Of a stretch of DNA of 33,859 nt, positions 25,088 to 31,988 are shown in pieces. The position numbers were made by a program, and so were the translations under genes. Source of the DNA: Pseudomonas sp. A-1 (GTDB taxonomy: Bacteria; Pseudomonadota; Gammaproteobacteria; Pseudomonadales; Pseudomonadaceae); the NCBI RefSeq assembly GCF_004801855.1, contig NZ_SSTC01000019.1:1-33859 (forward strand), read 5' to 3'. Numbering within the stretch: position 1 is the stretch's first letter; every line of letters begins with the position of its first letter. The notes under the pieces are model-generated. The model ran no database searches. It was not told the DNA's origin and saw only the letters and a list, made by a program, of their open reading frames with translations.

Positions 25088-26251
25088 ATGCCCGAGCTGC
25101 TCTGGCTCGTCCTGTTCATGCTCGCCATCGGCAGCGGCTGGTGGCTCGGTCGACGCGAGCGGCAGCCGCACGTGCAGCGGCGTGGCGCCGCCGCCATCAG
25201 CAACAACCACCTGCTCGACGACCAGCCCGACGCCGCCCTGCAGCGTCTGGTCGAGGCGCTGGAGGTCAGTAACGAGACCTTCGAGACCCACCTCGGCGTC
25301 GGTCGCCAGTTCCGCCAGCGCGGCGAGCTGGCCAAGGCCACCGAGGTCCATCAGAACCTGCTGACCCGCCCCGAGCTGGGCCGCTCCCAGCAGGAGCGCG
25401 CCCAGCTCGAGCTGGCCAACGACTTTCTCTCCGCCGGCGAACTGTCCCGCGCCGAGCCCCTGCTGCAGAACCTGGTCGACAGCGGCGCCGCGGTGCTGCT
25501 GCAGGCGTTGCGCAGCCTGCTGCGCATCTACGAGCGTGAGCGCGAATGGGCCAAGGCCATCGAGGTCGGCGCGCGCCTGGCCGGCGAGGACCCGGCGGTG
25601 CGGGTGGCCACCGCCCACTATCACTGCGAGCTGGCCGAGCAGCAGTTGCGCCGGCGCGAGGCGCAGGCCGCGCGGCCGCTGCTGCTGCAGGCGCTGCGCG
25701 GCGATCCGGGCTGCGTGCGCGCCAGCCTGATCCTCGCCCGCCTCGACTGGCAGGCGGGGCATGCCGATGCGGCCATGCGCCAGCTGCTGCAGGTGGTCGA
25801 GCAGGATGCCGAGCTGTTCGCCGAGGCCCTGCCGCCGCTGCTGCAGTACGCGGCCAGCGACGAGGCGCGCCTGCGTCTCGAGCAGGTGCTGGGGCGCATC
25901 CTCGAACGCTTCGATGCGCGGCGTGCCGATCCGCTGCAGCTGGCGCTGGCCGACCTGATCGCCCAGCGCGTGGGTAGCGCGGCGGCCATCGAGCACCTGC
26001 AGCAGTGCCTGGCCCGCCAGCCGTCGCTGCCGCTGATGCTGCGCCTGCTCGACTACCAGCGCGACAGCGCGCCGGAGGCGTGCCGCGCCCAGCTGTCGCC
26101 GCTGCGCGAGGCGCTGGCCAGCCTGCTGGCCAGTGCGCCGCTCTATCGCTGCCACCACTGCGGCTTCCAGTCCCGCCAGCTGTACTGGCAGTGCCCGGCC
26201 TGCCACGGCTGGTCGACCATCCGCCGCCAGCTGCGCCCCGGCCTGGCCTAG
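25088..26251 (+). CDS. lapB: Lipopolysaccharide assembly protein B (YciM)
   Basis: 387 residues, close to E. coli LapB (389). An N-terminal membrane anchor (LLWLVLFMLAIGSGWWLG) precedes a cytoplasmic array of TPR-like helical repeats (about 45-330) and a C-terminal rubredoxin-type metal site with C355, C358, C369 and C372 (YRCHHC and QCPAC). In E. coli LapB presents LpxC to FtsH for degradation, setting lipid A output; the lpxA/B/D genes upstream in this window are the pathway it controls. The stop TAG (26249-26251) is part of the CTAG that borders the inverted-repeat element. Confidence 0.95.
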   Translation: MPELLWLVLFMLAIGSGWWLGRRERQPHVQRRGAAAISNNHLLDDQPDAALQRLVEALEVSNETFETHLGVGRQFRQRGELAKATEVHQNLLTRPELGRSQQERAQLELANDFLSAGELSRAEPLLQNLVDSGAAVLLQALRSLLRIYEREREWAKAIEVGARLAGEDPAVRVATAHYHCELAEQQLRRREAQAARPLLLQALRGDPGCVRASLILARLDWQAGHADAAMRQLLQVVEQDAELFAEALPPLLQYAASDEARLRLEQVLGRILERFDARRADPLQLALADLIAQRVGSAAAIEHLQQCLARQPSLPLMLRLLDYQRDSAPEACRAQLSPLREALASLLASAPLYRCHHCGFQSRQLYWQCPACHGWSTIRRQLRPGLA

Positions 26252-26396
26252 CAGGCTGTTGAAAAAACGTAGGCGAGGCAGCCGAGGCAAGGCAAAAACG
26301 GCCGAAAAAGCGCAGTTTACGTGCTGTAAATGAGCATTTTGAGGCCGTTTTTAACGCAGCATCGGCAACGCAGGTAGTTTTTCAACAGCCTGCTAG
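26248..26396. mobile_element. MITE-like inverted-repeat element flanked by CTAG
   Basis: A 149-bp unit with 19-bp perfect terminal inverted repeats including the flanking CTAG: 26248-26266 and 26378-26396, with core GCAGGCTGTTGAAAAA. CTAG occurs at both ends and may be a 4-bp target duplication. An inner inverted repeat (AAAAACGGCC at 26294-26303, GGCCGTTTTT at 26343-26352) and a central hairpin (TTTAC/GTAAA at 26316-26330) let most of the unit fold on itself. It has no coding capacity. It fills the whole gap between the convergent lapB and CoA-transferase genes and could act as a two-way terminator. IS5-subgroup or IS1182-type transposases are candidate movers; this is inference. Confidence 0.7.
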
Positions 26397-27592
26397 ATCG
26401 CCCCGTCCTGTTTCAGCGCGGTGATGCGCTCCGCGTCGTAGCCCAGGCGCGCGAGGATCGCCGCGGTGTGCTCGCCCAGCTGCGGGCCGATCCACTCGGT
26501 GCCGCCGGGCGTCTCCGACAGCTTCGGCACGATGCCGGGCATCCGGAACTCTTTCCCGTCCGGCAGGCGCGCCTTCTGCAGCATGTCGCGGGCGAGGAAC
26601 TGCGGATCGCCGAACATGTCCTCGGCGCTGTAGATGCGGCTGGCCGGCACCTCGGCCTGCTGCAGCACCGCCAGCACCTCGTCCAGCGGCAGCGACTGCA
26701 CCCAGCGGTCGATCACCCCGTACAGCTCGTCGCGCCGCGCATCGCGCCCGGCATTGTCGGCCAGGCTCGGGTCGCTGGCGAGGTCGTCGCGGTCGATGGC
26801 CAGCATGAAGCGCCGGAAGATGGCATCGCCGTTGGCGCCGATCTGCACGTGCTTGCCGTCCGCGCTGGTATGGATGGAGGAGGGCGTGATGCCGGGCATG
26901 ATGTTGCCGGTGCGCTCGCGGATGAAGCCGTAGACGTCGAACTCCGGCACCAGGCTCTCCATCATGGCGAACACCGCCTCGTACAACGCCACGTCGACCA
27001 CCTGGCCCTGGCCGCCGTTGACCTCGCGGTGGCGCAGCGCCATCAACGCGCCTATCACCCCCCACAGCGCGGCGATCGAGTCGCCGATGGAGATGCCGGT
27101 GCGCACCGGCGGACGGTCCTCGAAGCCGGTGATGTAGCGCAGCCCGCCCATCGACTCGCCCACCGCGCCGAAGCCCGGCTGGTCCTTCATCGGTCCGGTC
27201 TGGCCGAAGCCGGACAGGCGCACCATCACCAGCTTCGGGTTGAGCGCGTGCAGCACCTCCCAGCCGAGACCGAGCTTCTCCAGTACGCCGGGGCGGAAGT
27301 TCTCGATGACGATGTCCGCTTCGGTCACCAGCTGCTTGAGGATGGCCTGCGCCTCGGGGTGCTTGAGGTTGAGGGTCAGCGACTGCTTGTTGCGGGCCTG
27401 CACGAACCACCACAGCGAGGTGCCCTCGTACAGCTTGCGCCACTTGCGCAGCGGATCGCCGCCGTCGGGCGACTCGATCTTGATCACCTCGGCACCGAAC
27501 TCGGCGCAGATGCGCGAGGCGAAGGGGCCAGCGATCAGGGTGCCGAGTTCGATGACCTTGAGGCCGGCGAGGGGTTTGGCGGGCAGGGACAT
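26393..27592 (-). CDS. Class III CoA-transferase (CaiB/BaiF family)
   Basis: 399 residues. N-terminal GLKVIELGTLIAGPFASRICAEFGAEVIKIE is the family opening, followed by NLKHPEAQAILKQLV, ENFRPGVLEKLGLG and RLSGFGQTGP. The catalytic aspartate that forms the acyl-CoA thioester is D171 in GISIGDSIAAL, aligning with D169 of formyl-CoA transferase. The C-terminal part holds FLARDMLQKARLPDG and GEHTAAILARLGY. The substrate cannot be read from sequence; relatives act on dicarboxylates such as succinyl-CoA/glutarate. The start at 27592 is supported by a GGAG on the minus strand; a frame open to 27721 would overlap the operator-like repeats. The stop lies in the CTAG bordering the repeat element. Confidence 0.9.
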   Translation of the reverse strand: MSLPAKPLAGLKVIELGTLIAGPFASRICAEFGAEVIKIESPDGGDPLRKWRKLYEGTSLWWFVQARNKQSLTLNLKHPEAQAILKQLVTEADIVIENFRPGVLEKLGLGWEVLHALNPKLVMVRLSGFGQTGPMKDQPGFGAVGESMGGLRYITGFEDRPPVRTGISIGDSIAALWGVIGALMALRHREVNGGQGQVVDVALYEAVFAMMESLVPEFDVYGFIRERTGNIMPGITPSSIHTSADGKHVQIGANGDAIFRRFMLAIDRDDLASDPSLADNAGRDARRDELYGVIDRWVQSLPLDEVLAVLQQAEVPASRIYSAEDMFGDPQFLARDMLQKARLPDGKEFRMPGIVPKLSETPGGTEWIGPQLGEHTAAILARLGYDAERITALKQDGAI

Positions 27593-27698
27593 GGTGGCTC
27601 CGTGGCGGCAAGGGATGGCCAAGCCTAGGCGATTGCGCGCGGCGCGGCGAGGGGCTGGAGCCCATGTGCGCGTTCTGTGCGCGGCTTGGCGAAAATCC

Positions 27699-27729
27699 CA
27701 CATGTGAGACATGGCGATCACACATGTGA
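27699..27729. promoter_or_regulatory. Paired CACATGTGA sites, putative operator
   Basis: CACATGTGA occurs at 27699-27707 and again at 27721-27729, 22 bp apart, about two helical turns; each contains the palindrome CACATGTG. A partial copy (CATGTG) is at 27663-27668. The pair lies 18 bases before the first gene of the PspA operon and inside the 154-bp region shared with the divergent CoA-transferase gene. The spacing on one face of the helix suggests cooperative binding of a dimeric regulator. The N-terminal segment of the adjacent gene is a candidate binder. No clear -35/-10 pair was found. Confidence 0.5.
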
Positions 27730-27746
27730 TGCTCTAGCCTCAGGGC

Positions 27747-28379
27747 ATGGACAGCAAATCGTCGGCCTACTACCAGCGTCTGTACCGCCAGCGCCTGCGC
27801 GAGCAGGGGCTGGTGAAGAAGGAAGTGTGGATACGGCCCGAGCATGCGGCGCAGCTCGCGGCCATGGAACGCAAACTGCGCCAGCCCGCCAGCGGGCTGG
27901 ACTCAACGGAGGAGGGGGGTATGCACATGCCCAGGCTATGGACCACCGGCGAGCTGTACGAGGCGCTGGCGAACGTGGAACTGCTGCGCGCCGGACGGGC
28001 CAGCATCGAGTTGCTGCAGGGGGCCGACCCCAGCCTGCACCTGACCCTGCACGACTACGGCGACCTGCCGCTGTTCGCTGCGGTGGTCGGCGAGCAGATC
28101 CTGGTCGAGGCGCTGCTCTGGCCGCAGGCCGACGTGCGCGATCCGGCCGCCTTCAACGAGGAAGTGCTGCGCACCCACAAGCTGTTCCCGCTCTCCAGCA
28201 TAGCCCTGGAGACCCTGGCCGACGGCCGCTCCTGCTACCTGATGTTCGGCGCCCTCAGCGCCTCCGCCAGCCTGGCCGACGTGGTCTGCGAGATCGAGAC
28301 CCTGGCCGACAACGTCATCAGGGCCACCGAGGCCTACGAGGACTTCCTGCTTCCTGCCGTCGAGGAGAGCCGCGCATGA
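27747..28379 (+). CDS. yjfI: YjfI-type protein (DUF2170) with N-terminal DNA-binding-like segment
   Basis: 210 residues in two parts. Residues 1-45 are basic and resemble ribbon-helix-helix-type N-termini: AYYQRLYRQRLREQGL, a strand KKEVWIRPE, then AAQLAAMERKLR. Residues about 62-200 match YjfI/DUF2170, which comparative work has related to CesT/Tir-type secretion chaperones (LHLTLHDYGDLPLFAAVVGEQILVEA). Upstream of the ATG only AGGG abutting the start is seen, whereas a strong site and ATG occur at codon 59 (27921), so a short 152-residue form equivalent to E. coli YjfI may also be made. It overlaps pspA by ATGA. Likely roles, inferred: autoregulator and PspA partner. The repeats at 27699-27729 lie just upstream. 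Confidence 0.8.
   Translation: MDSKSSAYYQRLYRQRLREQGLVKKEVWIRPEHAAQLAAMERKLRQPASGLDSTEEGGMHMPRLWTTGELYEALANVELLRAGRASIELLQGADPSLHLTLHDYGDLPLFAAVVGEQILVEALLWPQADVRDPAAFNEEVLRTHKLFPLSSIALETLADGRSCYLMFGALSASASLADVVCEIETLADNVIRATEAYEDFLLPAVEESRA
27908..27923 (+). promoter_or_regulatory. yjfI: Strong internal ribosome binding site within yjfI
   Basis: GGAGGAGG (27908-27915) followed five bases later by an in-frame ATG (27921-27923, codon 59 of the long form). It falls exactly in the linker between the basic N-terminal segment and the DUF2170 domain. It is much better than the site before the long-form ATG. Confidence 0.55.
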
Positions 28380-29077
28380 ACGTGTGGAGCAAGCTGCTGA
28401 CCGCCCTGCGCGGCGGCGCCAACGAGGCGGGCGAGGCGCTGGTGGACAGCCAGGCGCTGCGCATCCTCGACCAGGAAATCCGCGACGCCGACCAGGAGCT
28501 GCGCCAGTCGCGCGAGGCGCTGGCCGAGATCATGGCCAGGCAGAAGCTGGCCAGCGAGCGGGTGAGCAAGGCCGAGGCCAAGGTCGCCGAGTACGAGCAG
28601 TACGCGCTCAAGGCGCTGGCCGCCGACAACGAGACGCTGGCCACCGAGGTGGCGGAGAAGATCGCCACCCTGGAAGCCGAGCTGGCGAGCGATCGCGAGC
28701 AGGCCGCGGGTTTCGCCGCCAGCGTCACGCGCCTGCGCCAGGCGGTCAGCCAGGCCGAGGGGCACATCAGGCGGCTCAAGCAGCAGGTCGACACGGTCAA
28801 GGCCACCGAGAGCGTGCAGCGCGCGCAGCTGGCGGTGGCCCGTCGCCACGGCGGCTCGCAGGCCAAGCTGCACACCGCGGTGGAATCGCTGGAGCGCATC
28901 AAGCAGCGCCAGGCCGAGCGCGCCGCCCGCCTGGAGGCCGAGGCCGAGCTGGCCGCCGAGCAGCCGGAGGCCAGCCTGGAAGGCAAGCTGCGCGCCGCCG
29001 GCATCGTCCCCGACAACGGCAGCGCCGCCAGCGTGCTGGCGCGGCTGAAGGACAGGGCGGCGCACGACGCCACCTGA
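28376..29077 (+). CDS. pspA: PspA/IM30-family membrane-stress protein (YjfJ type)
   Basis: 233 residues, predicted almost wholly alpha-helical coiled coil. It starts MNVWSKLLTALRGGANEAGEALVDSQALRILDQEIRDADQEL, as in PspA/YjfJ, with the amphipathic N-terminal helix used for membrane binding, then long heptad-rich helices (about 45-200). PspA/Vipp1 proteins are ESCRT-III relatives that polymerise on damaged inner membrane. The pspF/pspBC partners are absent; instead yjfI, yqiJ and flotillin surround it, which marks the YjfJ branch. The ATG at 28376 overlaps the yjfI stop and has GAGGAG at 28362-28367. A 72-base gap follows. Confidence 0.9.
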   Translation: MNVWSKLLTALRGGANEAGEALVDSQALRILDQEIRDADQELRQSREALAEIMARQKLASERVSKAEAKVAEYEQYALKALAADNETLATEVAEKIATLEAELASDREQAAGFAASVTRLRQAVSQAEGHIRRLKQQVDTVKATESVQRAQLAVARRHGGSQAKLHTAVESLERIKQRQAERAARLEAEAELAAEQPEASLEGKLRAAGIVPDNGSAASVLARLKDRAAHDAT

Positions 29078-29108
29078 CGCTCACGCCCAGCCTCGCCGCG
29101 CGCAGTTC

Positions 29109-29129
29109 CACGCTGCGTGCGGCTCCTAC
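29109..29129 (-). repeat. Possible REP remnant
   Basis: On the minus strand GTAG (29129-29126) is followed by GAGCCG and the small palindrome CACGCAGCGTG (29119-29109). The opening GTAGGAGC is the same as in the 48-bp REP doublet downstream. Short and imperfect, so only a tentative call. Confidence 0.25.
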
Positions 29130-29149
29130 GCTTTCACGGACGGAACACG

Positions 29150-29788
29150 ATGGAACTCTTCCTGCACAGCGCCCTGGCGTTCCCCACCGTGCTGTTCAGC
29201 TTCCTGCTTTGCTTGGCGGTGCTCTACTGGCTGGTCGCCGCCCTCGGCATCCTCGAGGTCGACGTGCTCGACGGCGACTTCGGCCCGGACGGCGAGGGCC
29301 TCGAGCTGGAAGGTCTGGCCGGCCTGCTGCTCAAGCTGGGCCTGGGCGGCGTGCCGGTGACCCTGGTGCTGACCCTGCTGGTGTTCTTCGCCTGGTTCGC
29401 CAGCTACTTCATCGAGCTGCTGCTGTTGCGCCACCTGCCGCTGGGCGTGCTGCGCTATCCGCTGGGCGTGGCGGTGGCAGCACTGGCGCTGCTGCCGGCG
29501 GTGCCGCTGACCGGCGTGCTGTGCCGGCCGCTGCGCCGGCTGTTCCGCAAGGTCGAGGCGCCCAGCGCGCGGACCCTGCTCGGTCAGGTGGCGCGGGTGC
29601 GCAGCGGCACGGTCACCGCGCAATTCGGCGAGGCCGACCTGGACGACCAGGGCGCCGGACTGATCCTGCGCATCCGCGCCGACGCGGCGCAGGGCTTCAA
29701 GCGCGGCGACCGCGTGGTGCTGCTGCAGTACCTGGAGGGCGAGCACGCCTACCGGGTGGTCAGCGAAGACGAATTCAAGGGCCTCTGA
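29150..29788 (+). CDS. yqiJ: YqiJ-like membrane protein with NfeD-type OB-fold (DUF1449)
   Basis: 212 residues. Three membrane helices are predicted: about 10-33 (AFPTVLFSFLLCLAVLYWLV), 69-93 (PVTLVLTLLVFFAWFASYFI) and 103-124 (YPLGVAVAALALLPAVPLT). An acidic loop (VDVLDGDFGPDGEGLE) lies between the first two. The C-terminal domain (about 140-205) is a small beta barrel like NfeD/OB-fold proteins (GQVARVRSGTVTAQF, FKRGDRVVLLQY). NfeD-type proteins partner SPFH/flotillin proteins, and here the flotillin gene follows after 27 bases. The start at 29150 was chosen because the membrane helix follows directly; an upstream methionine at 29117 lies in the REP-like gap. Confidence 0.85.
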   Translation: MELFLHSALAFPTVLFSFLLCLAVLYWLVAALGILEVDVLDGDFGPDGEGLELEGLAGLLLKLGLGGVPVTLVLTLLVFFAWFASYFIELLLLRHLPLGVLRYPLGVAVAALALLPAVPLTGVLCRPLRRLFRKVEAPSARTLLGQVARVRSGTVTAQFGEADLDDQGAGLILRIRADAAQGFKRGDRVVLLQYLEGEHAYRVVSEDEFKGL

Positions 29789-29815
29789 GCCGCCCCTCAA
29801 GGAGATGAAAACAAA

Positions 29816-31861
29816 ATGATCGAGATTCTGATGCCCTTCCTGATCGGGGTCGGCGTGGTCTTCCTGCTGGTCTTCGGCTTCTTCGTGCTGTTCAAGGCCT
29901 TCTACATCAAGGTGCCGCAGGGCACCGCGCTGATCGTCAACGACATGTCCTCGCAGCCCAAGGTGCACTTCACCGGCGCGCTGGTCTACCCGGTGATCTA
30001 CAAGAAGGAGTTCATGCAGATTTCCCTGATCACCCTGGAGATCGACCGCCGCGGCAAGGACGGCCTGATCTGCCAGGACAACCTGCGCGCCGACATCACC
30101 GTGGCCTTCTACCTGCGGGTCAACGAGACCCAGCAGGACGTGCTCAAGGTGGCCAAGGCCATCGGCGCCGAGCGCGCCTCCGACCGCGCGGCGGTCAACG
30201 ACCTGTTCAACGCCAAGTTCTCCGAGGCGCTGAAGACCGTCGGCAAGCGCTTCGACTTCGTCCAGCTGTTCGAGGAGCGGCAGAACTTCCGCGACCGCAT
30301 CGTCGAGGTGATCGGCAACGACCTCAACGGCTACGTGCTGGAGGACGTGGCCATCGACTACCTGGAGCAGACGCCGAAGAGTTCGCTGGACCCGACCAAC
30401 ATCCTCGACGCCCAGGGCATCCGCAAGATCACCGAGCTGACCGCGGCGCAGAACGTGATCACCAACGACCTGGAGCGCAACGAGGAGCTGGCGATCAAGA
30501 AGAAGAACGTCGAGACCCGCGAGGCGACCCTGGCGCTGGAGCGCCAGCAGGCCGACGCCGAGGCGCGCCAGCAGCGCGAGATCGCCACCATCCGCGCCCG
30601 CGAGCAGGCCGAGATCCTCAAGGTGCAGGAGGAGGAGCGGCTCAAGGCCGAGCAGGCGCGCATCCAGACCCAGCAGGAGCTGGATATCCGCGCCGAGAAC
30701 CACCAGCGCGAAGTCGAGGTGGCGCAGCAGAACCGCCAGCGCGCGGTGGTGATCGAGGAGGAGAAGGTCACCCGTGCCCGCGAGCTGGAGATCGTCGCCC
30801 GCGAGCGCGAGGTCGAGCTGCAGCGCATCGAGAAGGAGAAGGCGCTGGAGGAGCAGCGCAAGAACATCGCCAACGTGATCCGCGAGCGGGTGGCGGTGGA
30901 GAAGACCGTGGCCCAGGAGGAGGAGCGCATCAAGGAGGTGCGTCAGGTGTCCGAGGCCGAGCGGCTCAAGCAGGTCGCCGTGCTCAACGCCCAGGCCGAG
31001 GCCGAGCAGGAGCTGGTGCGCCAGGTCAAGCAGGCCGAGGCCGACGAGACCCGCGCCAAGCACAAGGCGGTGGAAGTCAACGTCATGGCCCAGGCCGAAC
31101 TGGAGGCGGCGGCCAAGCAGGCCGAGGCCAAGCGCAAGCTCGCCGAGGGCATCGAGGCCGAGCGCGCCGCGCCGGGCCTGGCCGATGCGCGGGTGCGTGA
31201 GGTGACCGCGGCAGCCATGGAGAAGGAAGGACTGGCCGACGCGCGGGTGAAGGCCGAGCAACTGATCGCCGAGGCCCGTGGCGAGCAGGAGAAGGGCCTG
31301 GCCCAGGCGCGGATCATCGAGGCGCAGGCGGCGGCCAAGGAGAAGGACGGCCTGGCCGAGGCCAGGGTGCTGGAGGAGAGGCTCGGCGCCCAGGCGCGCG
31401 GCGAGGAGCAACTGGGCAGCGCCAAGGCCAAGGCCACCAAGGACCTCGGCCTGGCCGAGGCCGAGGTGCTGCTGCAGCGCTTCAACGCCGAGGCCGAGGG
31501 CCTGGGCAAGAAGTTCGGCGCGCTCGACGAGCTCAGCGACAGCGCCCGCCAGCACGAGGAATTCCGCATGCAGCTGGAGAAGGACTTCGAGACCTCGATG
31601 GCCGGCATCGCCGCCAACCAGGAGATCGCCAGGGAGCAGGCCGAGGTGCTGTCCGCCGCGCTGTCCAAGGCCAAGATCGAGATCGTCGGCGGCGAGGGCG
31701 ACTTCTTCAACTCCTTCGCCCGCTCGCTGTCGGTGGGCAAGGCCATCGAGGGGGTGGTCGGCAAGAGCCCGGTGGTGCAGGAAGTGCTGGGGCGGCTGAT
31801 GGCCGGCAAGGGCGCCGAGGCCAGGAACGTGCCGGCGTCGGTCGACAAGACCCCGGCCTGA
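29816..31861 (+). CDS. yqiK: Flotillin-like SPFH protein (YqiK type)
   Basis: 681 residues, longer than E. coli YqiK (553). One N-terminal membrane helix (about 5-26, LMPFLIGVGVVFLLVFGFFV) leads into an SPFH/PHB domain (about 30-230: VPQGTALIVND, then EIDRRGKDGLICQDNLRADI and FNAKFSEALKTVGKRFDF). From about 225 to 590 it is a charged coiled coil with EAR/EAQ motifs, as in flotillins. Residues 454-533 contain a 40-residue unit twice. A Gly-rich C-terminal segment ends the protein (SFARSLSVGKAIEGVVGKSPVVQEVLGRLM). AAGGAG (29799-29804) precedes the ATG. Flotillins oligomerise into membrane microdomain scaffolds; with YqiJ and PspA this suggests a membrane-integrity machine (inference). Confidence 0.93.
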   Translation: MIEILMPFLIGVGVVFLLVFGFFVLFKAFYIKVPQGTALIVNDMSSQPKVHFTGALVYPVIYKKEFMQISLITLEIDRRGKDGLICQDNLRADITVAFYLRVNETQQDVLKVAKAIGAERASDRAAVNDLFNAKFSEALKTVGKRFDFVQLFEERQNFRDRIVEVIGNDLNGYVLEDVAIDYLEQTPKSSLDPTNILDAQGIRKITELTAAQNVITNDLERNEELAIKKKNVETREATLALERQQADAEARQQREIATIRAREQAEILKVQEEERLKAEQARIQTQQELDIRAENHQREVEVAQQNRQRAVVIEEEKVTRARELEIVAREREVELQRIEKEKALEEQRKNIANVIRERVAVEKTVAQEEERIKEVRQVSEAERLKQVAVLNAQAEAEQELVRQVKQAEADETRAKHKAVEVNVMAQAELEAAAKQAEAKRKLAEGIEAERAAPGLADARVREVTAAAMEKEGLADARVKAEQLIAEARGEQEKGLAQARIIEAQAAAKEKDGLAEARVLEERLGAQARGEEQLGSAKAKATKDLGLAEAEVLLQRFNAEAEGLGKKFGALDELSDSARQHEEFRMQLEKDFETSMAGIAANQEIAREQAEVLSAALSKAKIEIVGGEGDFFNSFARSLSVGKAIEGVVGKSPVVQEVLGRLMAGKGAEARNVPASVDKTPA

Positions 31862-31898
31862 CTGAGCCGGCTCCGCTCCGGGGCCGCATGCCGCCTGT

Positions 31899-31946
31899 GT
31901 AGGAGCGAATTCATTCGCGACCGGTCGCGAATGAATTCGCTCCTAC
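31899..31946. repeat. Perfect 48-bp REP doublet (REPIN-like) palindrome
   Basis: Two inverted 22-base copies (31899-31920 and 31925-31946) around CCGG make a perfect 48-bp palindrome. Each copy starts with GTAG from the outside (GTAGGAGCGAATTCATTCGC), the tetranucleotide recognised by REP-associated tyrosine transposases. It sits 37 bases after the flotillin stop and 42 bases before the next start, within an apparent operon. As RNA it would form a very stable hairpin that could protect the upstream mRNA or reduce transcription of the ATPase gene. Confidence 0.8.
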
Positions 31947-31988
31947 GGAAAGCCCCCACTTCTCGCGCAATCTTCAGGAAGCACAACG

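Noticed and set aside
27140-27180. Apparent replacement of the catalytic Asp by Glu (GFGAVGESMGG) in the CoA-transferase
   Set aside because: Comparison with formyl-CoA transferase places the catalytic aspartate in the GDS motif (D171), which is intact.
29126-31555. Long minus-strand open frame opposite yqiJ and the flotillin gene
   Set aside because: Leu/His/Gly-rich repetitive mirror of the coiled-coil coding sequence; no ribosome site.
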